Source of the DNA: Opitutaceae bacterium
Lineage (GTDB): Bacteria > Verrucomicrobiota > Verrucomicrobiia > Opitutales > Coraliomargaritaceae
Assembly (NCBI GenBank): GCA_009886465.1
Contig: QXZH01000135.1
Coordinates: forward strand, 1-41,068
Direction: 5' to 3'
DNA: 41,068 bases
Position numbers and translations under genes: made by a program. A model generated the notes under the pieces. It did not search any database, was not told the origin of the DNA, and saw nothing but the letters and a program-made list of their open reading frames with translations. Below are positions 31,936 to 41,068 of this stretch, piece by piece; within the stretch, counting starts at the first letter, position 1; each line of letters opens with the position of its first letter.

Positions 31936-33165
31936 ATGGGGATGCAAGTGCCAAAAAATTTCGTAGCGGAGCCTTTTGAATATCATCGTGAGCTTGAGTT
32001 CACCGTCGAGAGTCTGACTAATCTAGGGATGGGAGTCGGTCGTGTGGACGGCTGGGTCGTCATGGTGCCCTTCGTTATTCCTGGTGAGCGCGTCAAAGTC
32101 CGGATTTTCCGTAACTTTCAAAATTACTCCGACGCCGACCTAATTGAAGTCCTCGAAGCTTCGCCTGATCGGATCGAACCAAAATGCCCACTTTATTCGC
32201 GCTGCGGTGGCTGCCAGTATCAGCATATTAGTTATGAGCGTCAGCTCAAAGAGAAGACGCAGCACGTCAAAGAGCTCATGCAAAAGCTCGGTGATATTGA
32301 ATTCCCAGTGGCACTCTCACACGGGTCAGCGCAGGTTTACAATTACCGCTCAAAGATCACGCCGCACTACAATCGTCCAGACCGCGATGGTTCGCAGCCC
32401 ATCGGGTTTTTGCAATACGGTCGCCGCAATCAAATCATCGATGTCGAGCAATGTCCCATCGCGACAGATGCAATCAATGCAGCTTTGCCTGAAGCCCGCG
32501 AAGAAGCCCGCCGTTATGGTGGTAAAAAGCGCCGTCAACGGGGCGGCACATTGCTCATGCGGCATGTGCTTGAAGGCGTGGTCAAAAACCCACAAGACAT
32601 TGTTTCGGAGCGAGTAGGAGAGGTCACTTTTCAATTTAAAGCGGGCGAGTTTTTCCAAAATAACCCCTACATTCTGCCTGACCTCGTCGAGCACGTCGCG
32701 ACGGAAGCTTCCGCCGAAGGTGCTCGTTACCTTGTGGATGCTTACTGTGGTGTGGGGCTCTTCGCGCTCTCCACGGCAACATCTTTCGAGCAAGTGGCTG
32801 GGGTTGAGATTAGTGAGCCCGCTGTTCGTTGGGCGCAGGCTAATTGTAAAATCAGCGGTATCCAGAATGCACGCTTCGTCATAGGGAAGGCAGAGGCCAT
32901 CTTCAACGGCCTCAAATTTCCGCCTAAGGACACAGCTATGGTCATCGATCCTCCAAGGAAAGGTTGCGACGAGAGCTTTCGCCAACAGTTACTCGAATAT
33001 CGTCCGCAACGCCTAGTCTATGTTTCCTGCGATCCTGCCACTCAAGCGCGCGATCTCAAAGATTTCATCGAAGGTGGCTACAAAATCACTAAAGTGCAGC
33101 CCTTTGACCTCTTCCCGCATACACGCCACATCGAGAACGTTGTTTCCCTGAGTTTGGCAGAGTAA
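31936..33165 (+). CDS. Class I SAM-dependent RNA (uracil-C5) methyltransferase, TrmA/RlmD family
   Basis: TRAM-like N-terminus, Fe-S cysteines KCPLYSRCGGCQYQ...EQCPIA, YLVDAYCGVGLFALSTA, VIDPPRKGCDESF, VYVSCDPATQARDLK. Confidence 0.93.
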   Translation: MGMQVPKNFVAEPFEYHRELEFTVESLTNLGMGVGRVDGWVVMVPFVIPGERVKVRIFRNFQNYSDADLIEVLEASPDRIEPKCPLYSRCGGCQYQHISYERQLKEKTQHVKELMQKLGDIEFPVALSHGSAQVYNYRSKITPHYNRPDRDGSQPIGFLQYGRRNQIIDVEQCPIATDAINAALPEAREEARRYGGKKRRQRGGTLLMRHVLEGVVKNPQDIVSERVGEVTFQFKAGEFFQNNPYILPDLVEHVATEASAEGARYLVDAYCGVGLFALSTATSFEQVAGVEISEPAVRWAQANCKISGIQNARFVIGKAEAIFNGLKFPPKDTAMVIDPPRKGCDESFRQQLLEYRPQRLVYVSCDPATQARDLKDFIEGGYKITKVQPFDLFPHTRHIENVVSLSLAE

Positions 33166-33242
33166 TTTCAGTGAGCACCTCCGACCGTCCCTACAGTGCT
33201 CTGCGAAGCTCGAAGCATGGGTGAATGAGTCCCAAAAAAGGG

Positions 33243-33271
33243 TTGACGGCATCACTTCCAAAGCCATGTTC
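33243..33271 (+). promoter_or_regulatory. Weak candidate promoter for rpsU (TTGACG, 17-nt spacer, ATGTTC)
   Basis: TTGACG at 33243 and an imperfect -10-like hexamer upstream of rpsU. Confidence 0.25.
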
Positions 33272-33304
33272 ACGCTTCTTTTTTAATCATCAACTACTGT
33301 ATTT

Positions 33305-33505
33305 ATGTCACTTGAAGTAAAAGTCCGCAAAGGAGAGCCCATGGAACGTGCTCTCCGCCGCCTTAAGAAGCGCCTCGACCGCGAGGGTATCATTCGCGAT
33401 GTGCGTGCAAAGCGCTACTTCGTAAAACCTGCACAGGCTAAGCGTCGTAAGAAGAAGGAGTTGGACTTCAACAACATGCTCCGCGTTCGTTATTCGAACA
33501 TGTAG
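33305..33505 (+). CDS. rpsU: 30S ribosomal protein S21
   Basis: 66 aa basic protein: MSLEVKVRKGEPMERALRRLKKRLDREGIIRDVRAKRYFVKPAQAKRRKKKE. Confidence 0.95.
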   Translation: MSLEVKVRKGEPMERALRRLKKRLDREGIIRDVRAKRYFVKPAQAKRRKKKELDFNNMLRVRYSNM

Positions 33506-33517
33506 TTTATTTTCTAA

Positions 33518-33582
33518 GTAACAGGCGCTGCGCGCTGGTTACTATTGAGTCCTGGCCCGTCTTGCACGCGTCGGGATTTTTT
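33518..33582 (+). terminator. Two-hairpin region downstream of rpsU, putative terminator
   Basis: GTAACaGGCGC-TGC-GCGCTgGTTAC hairpin (33518-33542), then CCCG...CGGG followed by ATTTTTT (33556-33582). Confidence 0.4.
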
Positions 33583-33596
33583 GTTTATTTATTTTT

Positions 33597-34550
33597 ATGT
33601 CAGACATTCTTGATCGTCTCTCGCTTTCTACTTGCTGGTGTTCTTCACGACATACGGATGGTTACGAAATGGTAGAAGAGATGGTCAGTCTTGGATTTAA
33701 GCGCATCGAGTTGAGTCACGGCATACGCCTCTCGCTTGTGCCTGGTATACTTCAAGCGGTCGAGGAAGGTCTTGTGCGAATTTCTTCGGTTCACAATTTC
33801 TGCCCCTTGCCAAACATTGTGCAACATGCAGCGCCAAATCTGTTTCAACCTTCATCCAAGGATTCCCGAGAGCTGACCCTTTGGCAAAGCCATTCCATGC
33901 AGACGCTCGACTTTGCAGTTAAAGTCGGTGCCGATCGCATCGTCATGCATTCGGGCAGTGTGTCTTTCTTCTTTTTCTCGCCAGAAGTGCGATTAGAGAA
34001 GTGGATCGACGAGTCCGAGATTTCTGCGCATGAATTATCCGAAAGTCAGGCCTTTCTTAAGCGCCGTGATAAGGCTATGAAGGCCATCCGTAAAGCAGCA
34101 ATGAATACCATTCCAAGGATCAAAGAAAATTACGAAAAACTTTTGCCCGAAGTAAAGGAGCGCGGCCTGAAGCTATGCCTCGAAAACCGCGAAGGCATGG
34201 AAGAGATGCCGATCGACACTGAATACGATAATTTCCTAGAAAGTCTGGGTGAACCTGAACACGCCCTCTATTGGCACGATACCGGACATGCTCAAATCAA
34301 GCATCAGCTTGGTTTGATCGATCACCGAGAGCATTTGGAAAAGATGTCGCCGCGACTGGGTGGTTTCCATTTACACGATGTCTCGGAAGCTGGACGCGAC
34401 CATCAAGTGCCAGGGACTGGCACCATCGATTTCAATATGATCGCTGAGTTCGTCCGGCCCGAACATACTTTAGTTCTCGAGCTCAGCCCCAGGCTGACTA
34501 CTGAAGAAGTACTCGCCTCACGCGATTATATAATAGGCGTGTTGGGTTAA
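33597..34550 (+). CDS. Sugar phosphate isomerase/epimerase-like TIM barrel protein
   Basis: LSTCWCSSRHTDGYEMVEEMVSLGFKRIELSHGI, RIVMHSGS, LCLENREGMEE, YWHDTGHAQIKH, GGFHLHDVSEAGRDHQVPGTGTIDF. Confidence 0.87.
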   Translation: MSDILDRLSLSTCWCSSRHTDGYEMVEEMVSLGFKRIELSHGIRLSLVPGILQAVEEGLVRISSVHNFCPLPNIVQHAAPNLFQPSSKDSRELTLWQSHSMQTLDFAVKVGADRIVMHSGSVSFFFFSPEVRLEKWIDESEISAHELSESQAFLKRRDKAMKAIRKAAMNTIPRIKENYEKLLPEVKERGLKLCLENREGMEEMPIDTEYDNFLESLGEPEHALYWHDTGHAQIKHQLGLIDHREHLEKMSPRLGGFHLHDVSEAGRDHQVPGTGTIDFNMIAEFVRPEHTLVLELSPRLTTEEVLASRDYIIGVLG

Positions 34551-34609
34551 AACACCGCTTTGAGATCTGTCGAAAATGTAGAGTGCTGTGATAGCCAGTG
34601 TTTGTATTT

Positions 34610-35422
34610 CTAATAAGTAGCGCTCTCTCGGCAAACATTGCATATGCAAATCATATCATTTTCGACCGACTTGTAGCGAAAGTCGCGCTCTGGGTCACTT
34701 TGATCACTCGCACCACATTGCTCGCAAGTATGGAGTGCTCCGTCGGCAGCTTGGCGGCGGTCAGATTCGAACTGATCTCGGCGCTGGCGGCTCTCCAGTG
34801 ACTGTTTGAAACTACCTCTAAAAAAGAGGGCATACCCAAGAAAGGGCGCAGCAAAAGCTAGGCGATGGCCGATGGTCGGCATCGCTAAAAACGCGATGAC
34901 ACCGAATGCTAGTATAATCCATGCCATCCACTTCACCTTCATCGGGATAAAGAACATGACTAGAAATTGAATATTTGGATTGAGGGTAGCGAAGGCAAAA
35001 AAGACGCAGAAATAGAGGAATTTTGGAGCCACGAAGATGGTTCCCGCTGGTGAAATGACTTGTCCGACGAAGGCACCGACGACAGCAAGTACTATGCAAG
35101 TGAGTAAATAAACATTGAGCCGAAAGGTACCCCATTCTTCCTCCAAGGTATTACTCATCATCCAAAGGATATACCAGAAAAACGCGAGAAAGAGTCCTTG
35201 GAATAGGCTCATCGGCACGTAGGGCGGAGCAATCATAAAGGAGGCCAGTCGCCACCACTCACCACCAAAAACGGCCTTTGGAACAAGGAGCAGGCCCTCT
35301 AATTCGACGCGACCTGTGAGCATGGCTCCGTAGATGAAAAGCTGTGCCACAATAAGCGTCGCGACGACGTTCGGCATGGCAAGGAATCCTAGGAGTTTTT
35401 CTAGCTTATCCAAAAACTTCAT
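34610..35422 (-). CDS. Rhomboid-like integral membrane protein with C-terminal Cys-rich (zinc-ribbon-like) segment
   Basis: About six hydrophobic segments, GGEWWRLASFMIAPPYVP and EEEWGTFRLNVYLLTCI rhomboid-like signatures; C-terminal TCEQCGA...CICNVC. Confidence 0.7.
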   Translation of the reverse strand: MKFLDKLEKLLGFLAMPNVVATLIVAQLFIYGAMLTGRVELEGLLLVPKAVFGGEWWRLASFMIAPPYVPMSLFQGLFLAFFWYILWMMSNTLEEEWGTFRLNVYLLTCIVLAVVGAFVGQVISPAGTIFVAPKFLYFCVFFAFATLNPNIQFLVMFFIPMKVKWMAWIILAFGVIAFLAMPTIGHRLAFAAPFLGYALFFRGSFKQSLESRQRRDQFESDRRQAADGALHTCEQCGASDQSDPERDFRYKSVENDMICICNVCRESATY

Positions 35423-35493
35423 AATAGCTAGTCTTGCAAGCTGGAGTCGGGTTGTAAATCGATCATGGGTAATTCCCGAAATGTTTCACGCCA

Positions 35494-36432
35494 CTAGGGG
35501 ACCAGCAGGACAACGCTGTCTTGAAATTTGAGCGCGCGTGCTAAGGTGTATTCAAAAACACGCTTGTCTCCATTTCGTGCGACCCATTCGAGATGTTTTT
35601 GGGCCGCATCCTCATCACCCTCAGCGCGGAGCTTGAGCCCGATGTAAGTATGTGCTTCGGTCTCTTGCGCGCTATTTTGGACATATCCGATCAACTCGGA
35701 TGCGGTGCTACTTCCAGCGAGGTAATCGATGACTGGCGATGGCCAGGCATTGAGTGGCTTATTGCGAAGGGCATAATTGAGAGAGGCTTGTGCGTTCCTT
35801 TGATCGTCCGCTTCAAGATAGGAAAAATAAGCGATCAATAATGGATATGTAGAGCTTTCGCCCTTCTTGTTGTACATTAAAGTCGCTATCTTGGCGGTTG
35901 TGGCTGCTCCGAGAAATTCGCCACGGCACATTTGCGCCCATGCGAGTGACTCGTAGAAAAAGCCGTTGATGGGTTGTTCGGTCGTGGCCTGCTTGAACGA
36001 GCTCAGGGCAGTGTCGAAGTCCTCCATATTAAAAGCGGCCAGACCGCGTCCATTCCATGCAAAGGCATGACGCGGATAGTTCGCGACGATTTTATCGTAA
36101 GTCGCGTAGGCCTCGGCATGACGACCTAGATCAGCAAGGATCATAGCTTGGCCAAGTAAGGCTGAGAGGTTCTCTGCATTGACAGTGAGTGCTTGCTGAA
36201 AATGATCCAGGGCTCCTGCCGAATCGCCCAATTCAAGAAGCTCATAGGCCTGTGAGACGAGTGGACTTTGCAGAAGAATTGGATCGCTGACATTGCTGAT
36301 GTTAGCCTCTTGCGCCGAAAGCCCTAGCATACTCATGCTCGATATGATCAGTGCGAACCGGGAAAAACTTATTATTCTAGCAAATACCATCGTCTTATAA
36401 AAAAGGCTCATGCGGGTCGGGCACAATGTCAA
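35494..36432 (-). CDS. Tetratricopeptide-repeat protein, probably exported (exact start uncertain)
   Basis: Hydrophobic N-terminus followed by TPR-like helices: AYELLELGDSAGALDHFQQALTVNAENLSALLGQAMILADLGRHAEAYATYDKIVANYPRHAFAWNGRGLAAFNMEDFDTALSSFKQATTEQP. Confidence 0.85.
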   Translation of the reverse strand: MTLCPTRMSLFYKTMVFARIISFSRFALIISSMSMLGLSAQEANISNVSDPILLQSPLVSQAYELLELGDSAGALDHFQQALTVNAENLSALLGQAMILADLGRHAEAYATYDKIVANYPRHAFAWNGRGLAAFNMEDFDTALSSFKQATTEQPINGFFYESLAWAQMCRGEFLGAATTAKIATLMYNKKGESSTYPLLIAYFSYLEADDQRNAQASLNYALRNKPLNAWPSPVIDYLAGSSTASELIGYVQNSAQETEAHTYIGLKLRAEGDEDAAQKHLEWVARNGDKRVFEYTLARALKFQDSVVLLVP

Positions 36433-36560
36433 TTAGTTGCAGCTTTTGTTCCTATTCCTCAGTAGACAGAAAAGTAGTCACACGGAGCAGCTATCTTCAA
36501 TGTTTAACTGATCAATTCCGCATTGTAACCGACGCCTACGCCTGCATCGTACACGAACGT

Positions 36561-37193
36561 ATGATTATCGAATCTCAAGAACTTCCACCGATTGGCACCA
36601 ATGCTTATGCCCTGCTCGAGCCTAGCCTCAAGCAATGCGTGATCATCGATGCGCCAGTCGAAGCCTACGAGTGGGCGGTGCAGGTCGCGGAGAAGAACAG
36701 TTGCGAGATCGTCGCGCTCATCCTGACGCACGGGCATTGGGATCATATCTTGGACGGTCATAAATTCGCGAAAGCGGGCATTCCGACCTACGGCCATGCG
36801 GATGATACAGAGATGTTTGCTTCGCCCTCGAAAATGGCTAGCTACGCGATTCCAGGCTTAGAACTGAAGGAACTGCCCATCAATCACTGGATCAAAGGCG
36901 GCGATCAACTTGAACTTCTCGGCACAAAAATGGAAATCCGCCATGTTCCAGGGCATTGCCCAGGTAATGTGCTCGTCTATGTGGCTTGCGAAAAGGCTGC
37001 CATTGTTGGCGATGTGATTTTTGCAGGAAGTGTGGGTCGCTACGATCTACCAGGTGGTGATTTTTCGGTTTTGGAGAAGTCGATTAAAACTCAGGTTTAT
37101 TCGCTACCCGACGAAACGACGATTTATCCTGGTCATGGCCCCACGACCTCCGTTCGCCAAGAAAAAGTAGGCAATCCTTACGTCAAAGGATGA
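36561..37193 (+). CDS. MBL-fold metallo-hydrolase (glyoxalase II-like)
   Basis: LTHGHWDHILDG metal-binding motif, VPGHCPGNVLVYV, VGDVIFAGSVGRYDLPGGD, YPGHGPTTS; start taken at ATG 36561 (MIIESQELPPIGTNAY). Confidence 0.92.
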   Translation: MIIESQELPPIGTNAYALLEPSLKQCVIIDAPVEAYEWAVQVAEKNSCEIVALILTHGHWDHILDGHKFAKAGIPTYGHADDTEMFASPSKMASYAIPGLELKELPINHWIKGGDQLELLGTKMEIRHVPGHCPGNVLVYVACEKAAIVGDVIFAGSVGRYDLPGGDFSVLEKSIKTQVYSLPDETTIYPGHGPTTSVRQEKVGNPYVKG

Positions 37194-38311
37194 GCAACTT
37201 AAAGGCCATTGATGAGCGATTCATGCGTCGTGCCCTTGAACTGGCGCAACAGGCTTGGGGACAAACACACCCAAACCCAATGGTTGGGGGCGTCATCGTC
37301 GAGGCTGGTATAATCGTGGCCGAAGGCTGGCACGCAGCAGCAGGGCAAGCCCATGCCGAAGTCGCCGCCCTTAAAGCGCTTGGTCGTAAGCCTGCGGCAG
37401 GCGCTTGCATCTATGTAACTCTCGAACCCTGTAGCACTTGTGGGCGCACGGGTGCTTGCACAAATGCCCTGATTGAGGCAGGATTTGCGCGTGTCGTGAT
37501 CGGTGCGAAAGACCCTAATCCTGAGCATGCAGGACGAGGCTTAGAGGTTCTCCGTAAAGCGGGCATCGAAGTAGTCGAAGGAGTTATTGCTAAAGAATGC
37601 GCCGACCTGAATTTAATCTTTAATCATTGGATTACCCAAAGATCGCCATTCATCGCTGCGAAAATGGCGATCACCTTAGACGGTAAATTTGCTGCGGCTT
37701 CGGGACATTCAAAGTGGGTCACTGGCGAAACCGCGCGTGCGGACGTGATGCGATGGCGGCGATATTTCCCCGCCATCGCGGTCAGTGCAAATACGGTATT
37801 AAAAGATAATCCCAGTCTAAGTTCACGAATTGGCGATGAAATTTGGTGCCCGCAACGCTTTGTCTTTGATCGCACACTCAAGACCTTCGAGGCGGAGACT
37901 ACACCGCGGATTTATACAGATTCTTTTGCCTCGCAAACGACCGTACTCTGCGCGGATGTTGCTACAGATCGACTGAGGGCTAGGGCGGAGGACTTAAATA
38001 TTAGGCTCTGGCAATTGCCCGAAACCAAGGGTCATCTCGACTGGCTAGCTTTCCGCATGCGATGTGCCGAAGCTGGAATATGTGGCGTTTATGTCGAAGT
38101 GGGACCAAGGCTTGCCACCCGGGTGATCGAAGGTGGCTTGGCGGATTACCTTTTCGTCTATCAAGCGCCAAAGCTTCTATCGGATGCGTCGGCGCCGGGC
38201 ATTGGTTCGCTCAGGAACTCACAATCGATGGAGGAAGTCTTCGCGCTTCGTGATTTACGACAAGCAAACTTCGAGGGCGACCGACTCATCAGGGGATTTT
38301 TATCAAAATGA
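37190..38311 (+). CDS. ribD: Bifunctional diaminohydroxyphosphoribosylaminopyrimidine deaminase / 5-amino-6-(5-phosphoribosylamino)uracil reductase
   Basis: [88 protein letters not shown]. Confidence 0.96.
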   Translation: MSNLKAIDERFMRRALELAQQAWGQTHPNPMVGGVIVEAGIIVAEGWHAAAGQAHAEVAALKALGRKPAAGACIYVTLEPCSTCGRTGACTNALIEAGFARVVIGAKDPNPEHAGRGLEVLRKAGIEVVEGVIAKECADLNLIFNHWITQRSPFIAAKMAITLDGKFAAASGHSKWVTGETARADVMRWRRYFPAIAVSANTVLKDNPSLSSRIGDEIWCPQRFVFDRTLKTFEAETTPRIYTDSFASQTTVLCADVATDRLRARAEDLNIRLWQLPETKGHLDWLAFRMRCAEAGICGVYVEVGPRLATRVIEGGLADYLFVYQAPKLLSDASAPGIGSLRNSQSMEEVFALRDLRQANFEGDRLIRGFLSK

Positions 38312-38901
38312 AGCAACTGATCGTGGCTTCCGGAAACGCCCACAAAGTTGAAGAATTCGATGGCCTCCTCGACGATTGCGGCTTCGAAGTGCTTTCTGCA
38401 AAAGTCTGTGGTGGTATGCCCGATGTGCTTGAAGACGGTGATACCTTTGAAGCCAACGCCCGGATTAAAGCCTTAGCTCTGCGAGCGATTGTGCCGAAAG
38501 AGGCATGGATCGTCTCGGACGACTCAGGGCTCGAAGTCGATGCACTCGACGGCGCGCCTGGCATCTATTCCGCACGATATGCCGGGGAGAGCGCGAGTGA
38601 CCTCCATAATTTGAATAAGCTTTTACTTGAACTCGAAGAGCAACCTTCAGCTCAACGAGCAGCGCGTTTCCGATGTGTGCTTTGCCTAATCGACCCCATT
38701 GGTAGTGAGCGATTTTTTGAGGGTGCCTGCGAGGGTAGAATTGCCAAAGCTCCCGCGGGTGCAGAAGGCTTCGGCTATGATCCTGTTTTTGTGCCAGAAG
38801 GCCATAGCGAGTCTTTCGCAGAACTGGGCGAATCCATCAAAAGTAAATTAAGCCATCGAGCCTTGGCCGTATTGGCTATGCGCCGTTGCTTGGAGTCCTA
38901 A
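38308..38901 (+). CDS. rdgB: RdgB/HAM1 non-canonical purine NTP pyrophosphatase
   Basis: [73 protein letters not shown]. Confidence 0.96.
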   Translation: MKQLIVASGNAHKVEEFDGLLDDCGFEVLSAKVCGGMPDVLEDGDTFEANARIKALALRAIVPKEAWIVSDDSGLEVDALDGAPGIYSARYAGESASDLHNLNKLLLELEEQPSAQRAARFRCVLCLIDPIGSERFFEGACEGRIAKAPAGAEGFGYDPVFVPEGHSESFAELGESIKSKLSHRALAVLAMRRCLES

Positions 38902-39612
38902 CTTCCTCAATACTGAGTTAAAGCCCGTATTCACTCCGGCGCGAATATCTAGAGTCTCACTTTCACGCATCGGGTGCGGCATCTGTAAGCGCATAGCGCG
39001 GAGCATTAATAATTGCTGGCCACAGTAGCTTCGAAGGAACTGGTTTTGCGCCCCGTCACCGTGGCGCGTGTCGCCCAGTATCGGATGCCGCAAGTGCTTC
39101 ATGTGGCGACGAAGTTGGTGGGTGCGCCCCGTCCTCGGGTGCAACTCCACCAGCGAAAAACGACCATTGGGATAACGACCTACAGGTATTTCGACGGAGG
39201 ACTGATCGAGGCAGCGGTATTCGGTCACAGCGGACTGGACTTTATCCGGCTTCTCCTCGTTGCGCAGATCATAGTCGATGACGCCCTCGCCATCGAGCCA
39301 GCCCCGCACCAGCGCGTGATAGGTCTTGGAAACACGATGCTCGATAAAGAGCTCTTGTGCGTGGCGCGTAGCTTCTGCATTGAGGGCAAACAAGAGCACG
39401 CCACTCGTCGGTCGATCCAATCGATGACAAGGATTGACCGTTTGCCCAATTTGGTCGCGTAGCTTTTGTACCGCAAATTCAGTCGCATATTTATCCAGTG
39501 GGCTACGATGGACGAGCAGACCCGCTGGCTTATCGATGGCTACATAATCTGCATCTTGGTAAATAATCTCCAGCGGATCAGTCTGGGGTTCTGTATTTTC
39601 GAGAGTTGCCAA
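38848..39612 (-). CDS. truC: tRNA pseudouridine synthase TruC-like (RluA superfamily)
   Basis: [83 protein letters not shown]. Confidence 0.88.
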   Translation of the reverse strand: MATLENTEPQTDPLEIIYQDADYVAIDKPAGLLVHRSPLDKYATEFAVQKLRDQIGQTVNPCHRLDRPTSGVLLFALNAEATRHAQELFIEHRVSKTYHALVRGWLDGEGVIDYDLRNEEKPDKVQSAVTEYRCLDQSSVEIPVGRYPNGRFSLVELHPRTGRTHQLRRHMKHLRHPILGDTRHGDGAQNQFLRSYCGQQLLMLRAMRLQMPHPMRESETLDIRAGVNTGFNSVLRKLGLQATAHSQYGQGSMA

Positions 39613-39654
39613 GTTAGCTGTGCGGAATGTGCGGTGAAACTTTATATATTGAGC

Positions 39655-39948
39655 ATGTTTACGACAGATGAAACCGTATTATTTGTCGATAGTTCTTCCC
39701 TCGATCTGGAGATTATCCCGATTCTATCAGGGATGCGTGAATCTGTAGTAGATGCGGTCTCCCATCGAATCGAAACTTCCAATAAGCACTTCGCTTTTCG
39801 CAGTTTATGGACACCGAGTGGAGGTGCTCGCTTGTGCCTGACGGCAGTTCAGCCCACATTTCAGACTACAAGCTCAGTTTTGCCCGAAAACCGTCTCGAC
39901 AATCCGCCACAGGCTGAAACCCTTGTGGGTTTACTATTTCGATTATAG
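39655..39948 (+). CDS. Hypothetical 97-aa ORF immediately upstream of pheS
   Basis: Open frame MFTTDETVLFVDSSSLDLEIIPILSGM... occupying the truC-pheS gap and ending 2 nt before pheS; no recognised family. Confidence 0.4.
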   Translation: MFTTDETVLFVDSSSLDLEIIPILSGMRESVVDAVSHRIETSNKHFAFRSLWTPSGGARLCLTAVQPTFQTTSSVLPENRLDNPPQAETLVGLLFRL

Positions 39949-39950
39949 CC

Positions 39951-40991
39951 ATGCAAAAAGATCTAAATACTATCGTTGCCGATGTTAGGGCGAAAACGCC
40001 TGCTATTAAGACGCGCGCTGAGTTCGAGGCTTATAAAGCCACCATTTCGGGACCTAAAGGTGTCCTCACTGATGTAATGAAGGGTATGGGCAAGGTCCCT
40101 AAGGAGGACAAGCCTGCCATGGGTAAGGCAATCAACGAAGCTAAGATGGCCGTCGAAGCTGCCTTCGCCTCCGTGATAGAAGGTCTGGAAGCCGCCGAGC
40201 TCGCCGCTAAGATAGGCCCGGCCATCGACCCCACCTTGCCTAGCCCCGATTCCACTCACGGCACTTTACACCCGATCGCTCAAGTCCGAGAAGAGATGGT
40301 GGACCTCTTCCGCCGTATTGGATTTTCTGTCGCCGAGGCCACCGAAGTGGAGTCTGAGTATTATTGCTTCGACGCCCTTAACATCCCCGCCGACCACCCA
40401 GCCCGCGATATGCAGGACTCCTACTACCTGCCCGATGAGCTTTCCGTGAACAACGTCAGCAAGAAGGGTGACGAGAAGTATCTTCTACGCACCCATACCT
40501 CGACCGTGCAGATCCGCACCATGCTCCAGGAGAAGCCACCGGTCCGCATTGTCGCGCCCGGTCGTTGCTTCCGCCGCGACACACCCGACGCCACCCACAG
40601 CGCTAACTTCCACCAGATCGAAGGGCTCTATGTGGATAAAGACGTCACGCTCCTCGATCTCAAAGCCACGCTCGATCACTTCGTGAAGACCATCTTTGGC
40701 CCCAAGGCCAAGACACGCCTCCGCCCGAGCTTCTTTCCCTTCACCGAACCCAGCTTCGAAATGGACTTCTTCTCGCCCGACCTTGGCAAGCTCAGCAACA
40801 AGTGGCTCGAAATCATGGGCTGCGGTATGGTTGACCCCGAAGTCTTCAAGGCAGTCGGGATTGACCCCGAAGTCTATACTGGTTACGCCTTCGGCATGGG
40901 TATCGAGCGCATCGCTATGATTCTCCAAGGCGTCGACGACATTCGCTATTATTATCAAAACGACGTCCGCTTTCTAAAACAGTTTGCCTAA
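39951..40991 (+). CDS. pheS: Phenylalanine--tRNA ligase alpha subunit
   Basis: HPIAQVREEMVDLFRRIGFSVAEATEVESEYYCFDALNIPADHPARDMQDSYYL, RTHTSTVQIRTM, APGRCFRRDTPDATHSANFHQIEGLYVD, GYAFGMGIERIAMI. Confidence 0.97.
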   Translation: MQKDLNTIVADVRAKTPAIKTRAEFEAYKATISGPKGVLTDVMKGMGKVPKEDKPAMGKAINEAKMAVEAAFASVIEGLEAAELAAKIGPAIDPTLPSPDSTHGTLHPIAQVREEMVDLFRRIGFSVAEATEVESEYYCFDALNIPADHPARDMQDSYYLPDELSVNNVSKKGDEKYLLRTHTSTVQIRTMLQEKPPVRIVAPGRCFRRDTPDATHSANFHQIEGLYVDKDVTLLDLKATLDHFVKTIFGPKAKTRLRPSFFPFTEPSFEMDFFSPDLGKLSNKWLEIMGCGMVDPEVFKAVGIDPEVYTGYAFGMGIERIAMILQGVDDIRYYYQNDVRFLKQFA

Positions 40992-41068
40992 GAATGTATT
41001 GCCGTAAGAAGGCAGAAAAGACCCAAAATTTTAAGATTCTGTATATTTTAGCGTCTAAAACTATTTCC

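Noticed and set aside
32350-32985. 211-aa antisense ORF opposite the RNA methyltransferase gene
   Set aside because: Fully embedded in a strongly supported gene; no family resemblance.
39013-39462. 149-aa plus-strand ORF antisense to truC
   Set aside because: Shadow ORF; truC has clear catalytic HRLDRPTSG motif on the other strand.
40485-40958. 157-aa minus-strand ORF inside pheS
   Set aside because: Antisense shadow of the conserved PheS catalytic core.

Overview
A gene-dense, mostly housekeeping chromosomal segment of about 41 kb. Gene content suggests a Verrucomicrobiota/Opitutae-like marine bacterium; this is inference only. I call about 42 protein-coding genes: RNase HIII (truncated at the window start), KatG, RNase HII, PgsA/PgpA, Ndk, IspF/IspD/IspE, a formylglycine-generating enzyme, PanB, a MazG-like protein, Mrp, a TolB-like protein, RuvA, DapB/DapA, PyrF, PtsI, NadD/RsfS, a Ste24-like M48 peptidase, two or three RNA-modification enzymes, S21, RibD, RdgB, TruC, PheS and others. 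I found no rRNA, tRNA, CRISPR array, transposon or phage module. The standout locus is 13834-18919. It holds a glycosyltransferase, a mannosyl/glucosyl-3-phosphoglycerate phosphatase-family HAD protein, and a 995-aa protein that appears to fuse a glucosyl-3-phosphoglycerate synthase-like glycosyltransferase to a GH13_18 phosphorylase (glucosylglycerate/sucrose phosphorylase-like) domain. This looks like a compact synthesis-plus-phosphorolysis module for the compatible solute glucosylglycerate. Secondary observations include an Mrp ATPase lacking the usual CxxC, a rhomboid-like protein apparently without a catalytic serine motif, RNase HIII and RNase HII genes flanking katG, and several small inverted repeats in intergenic regions.
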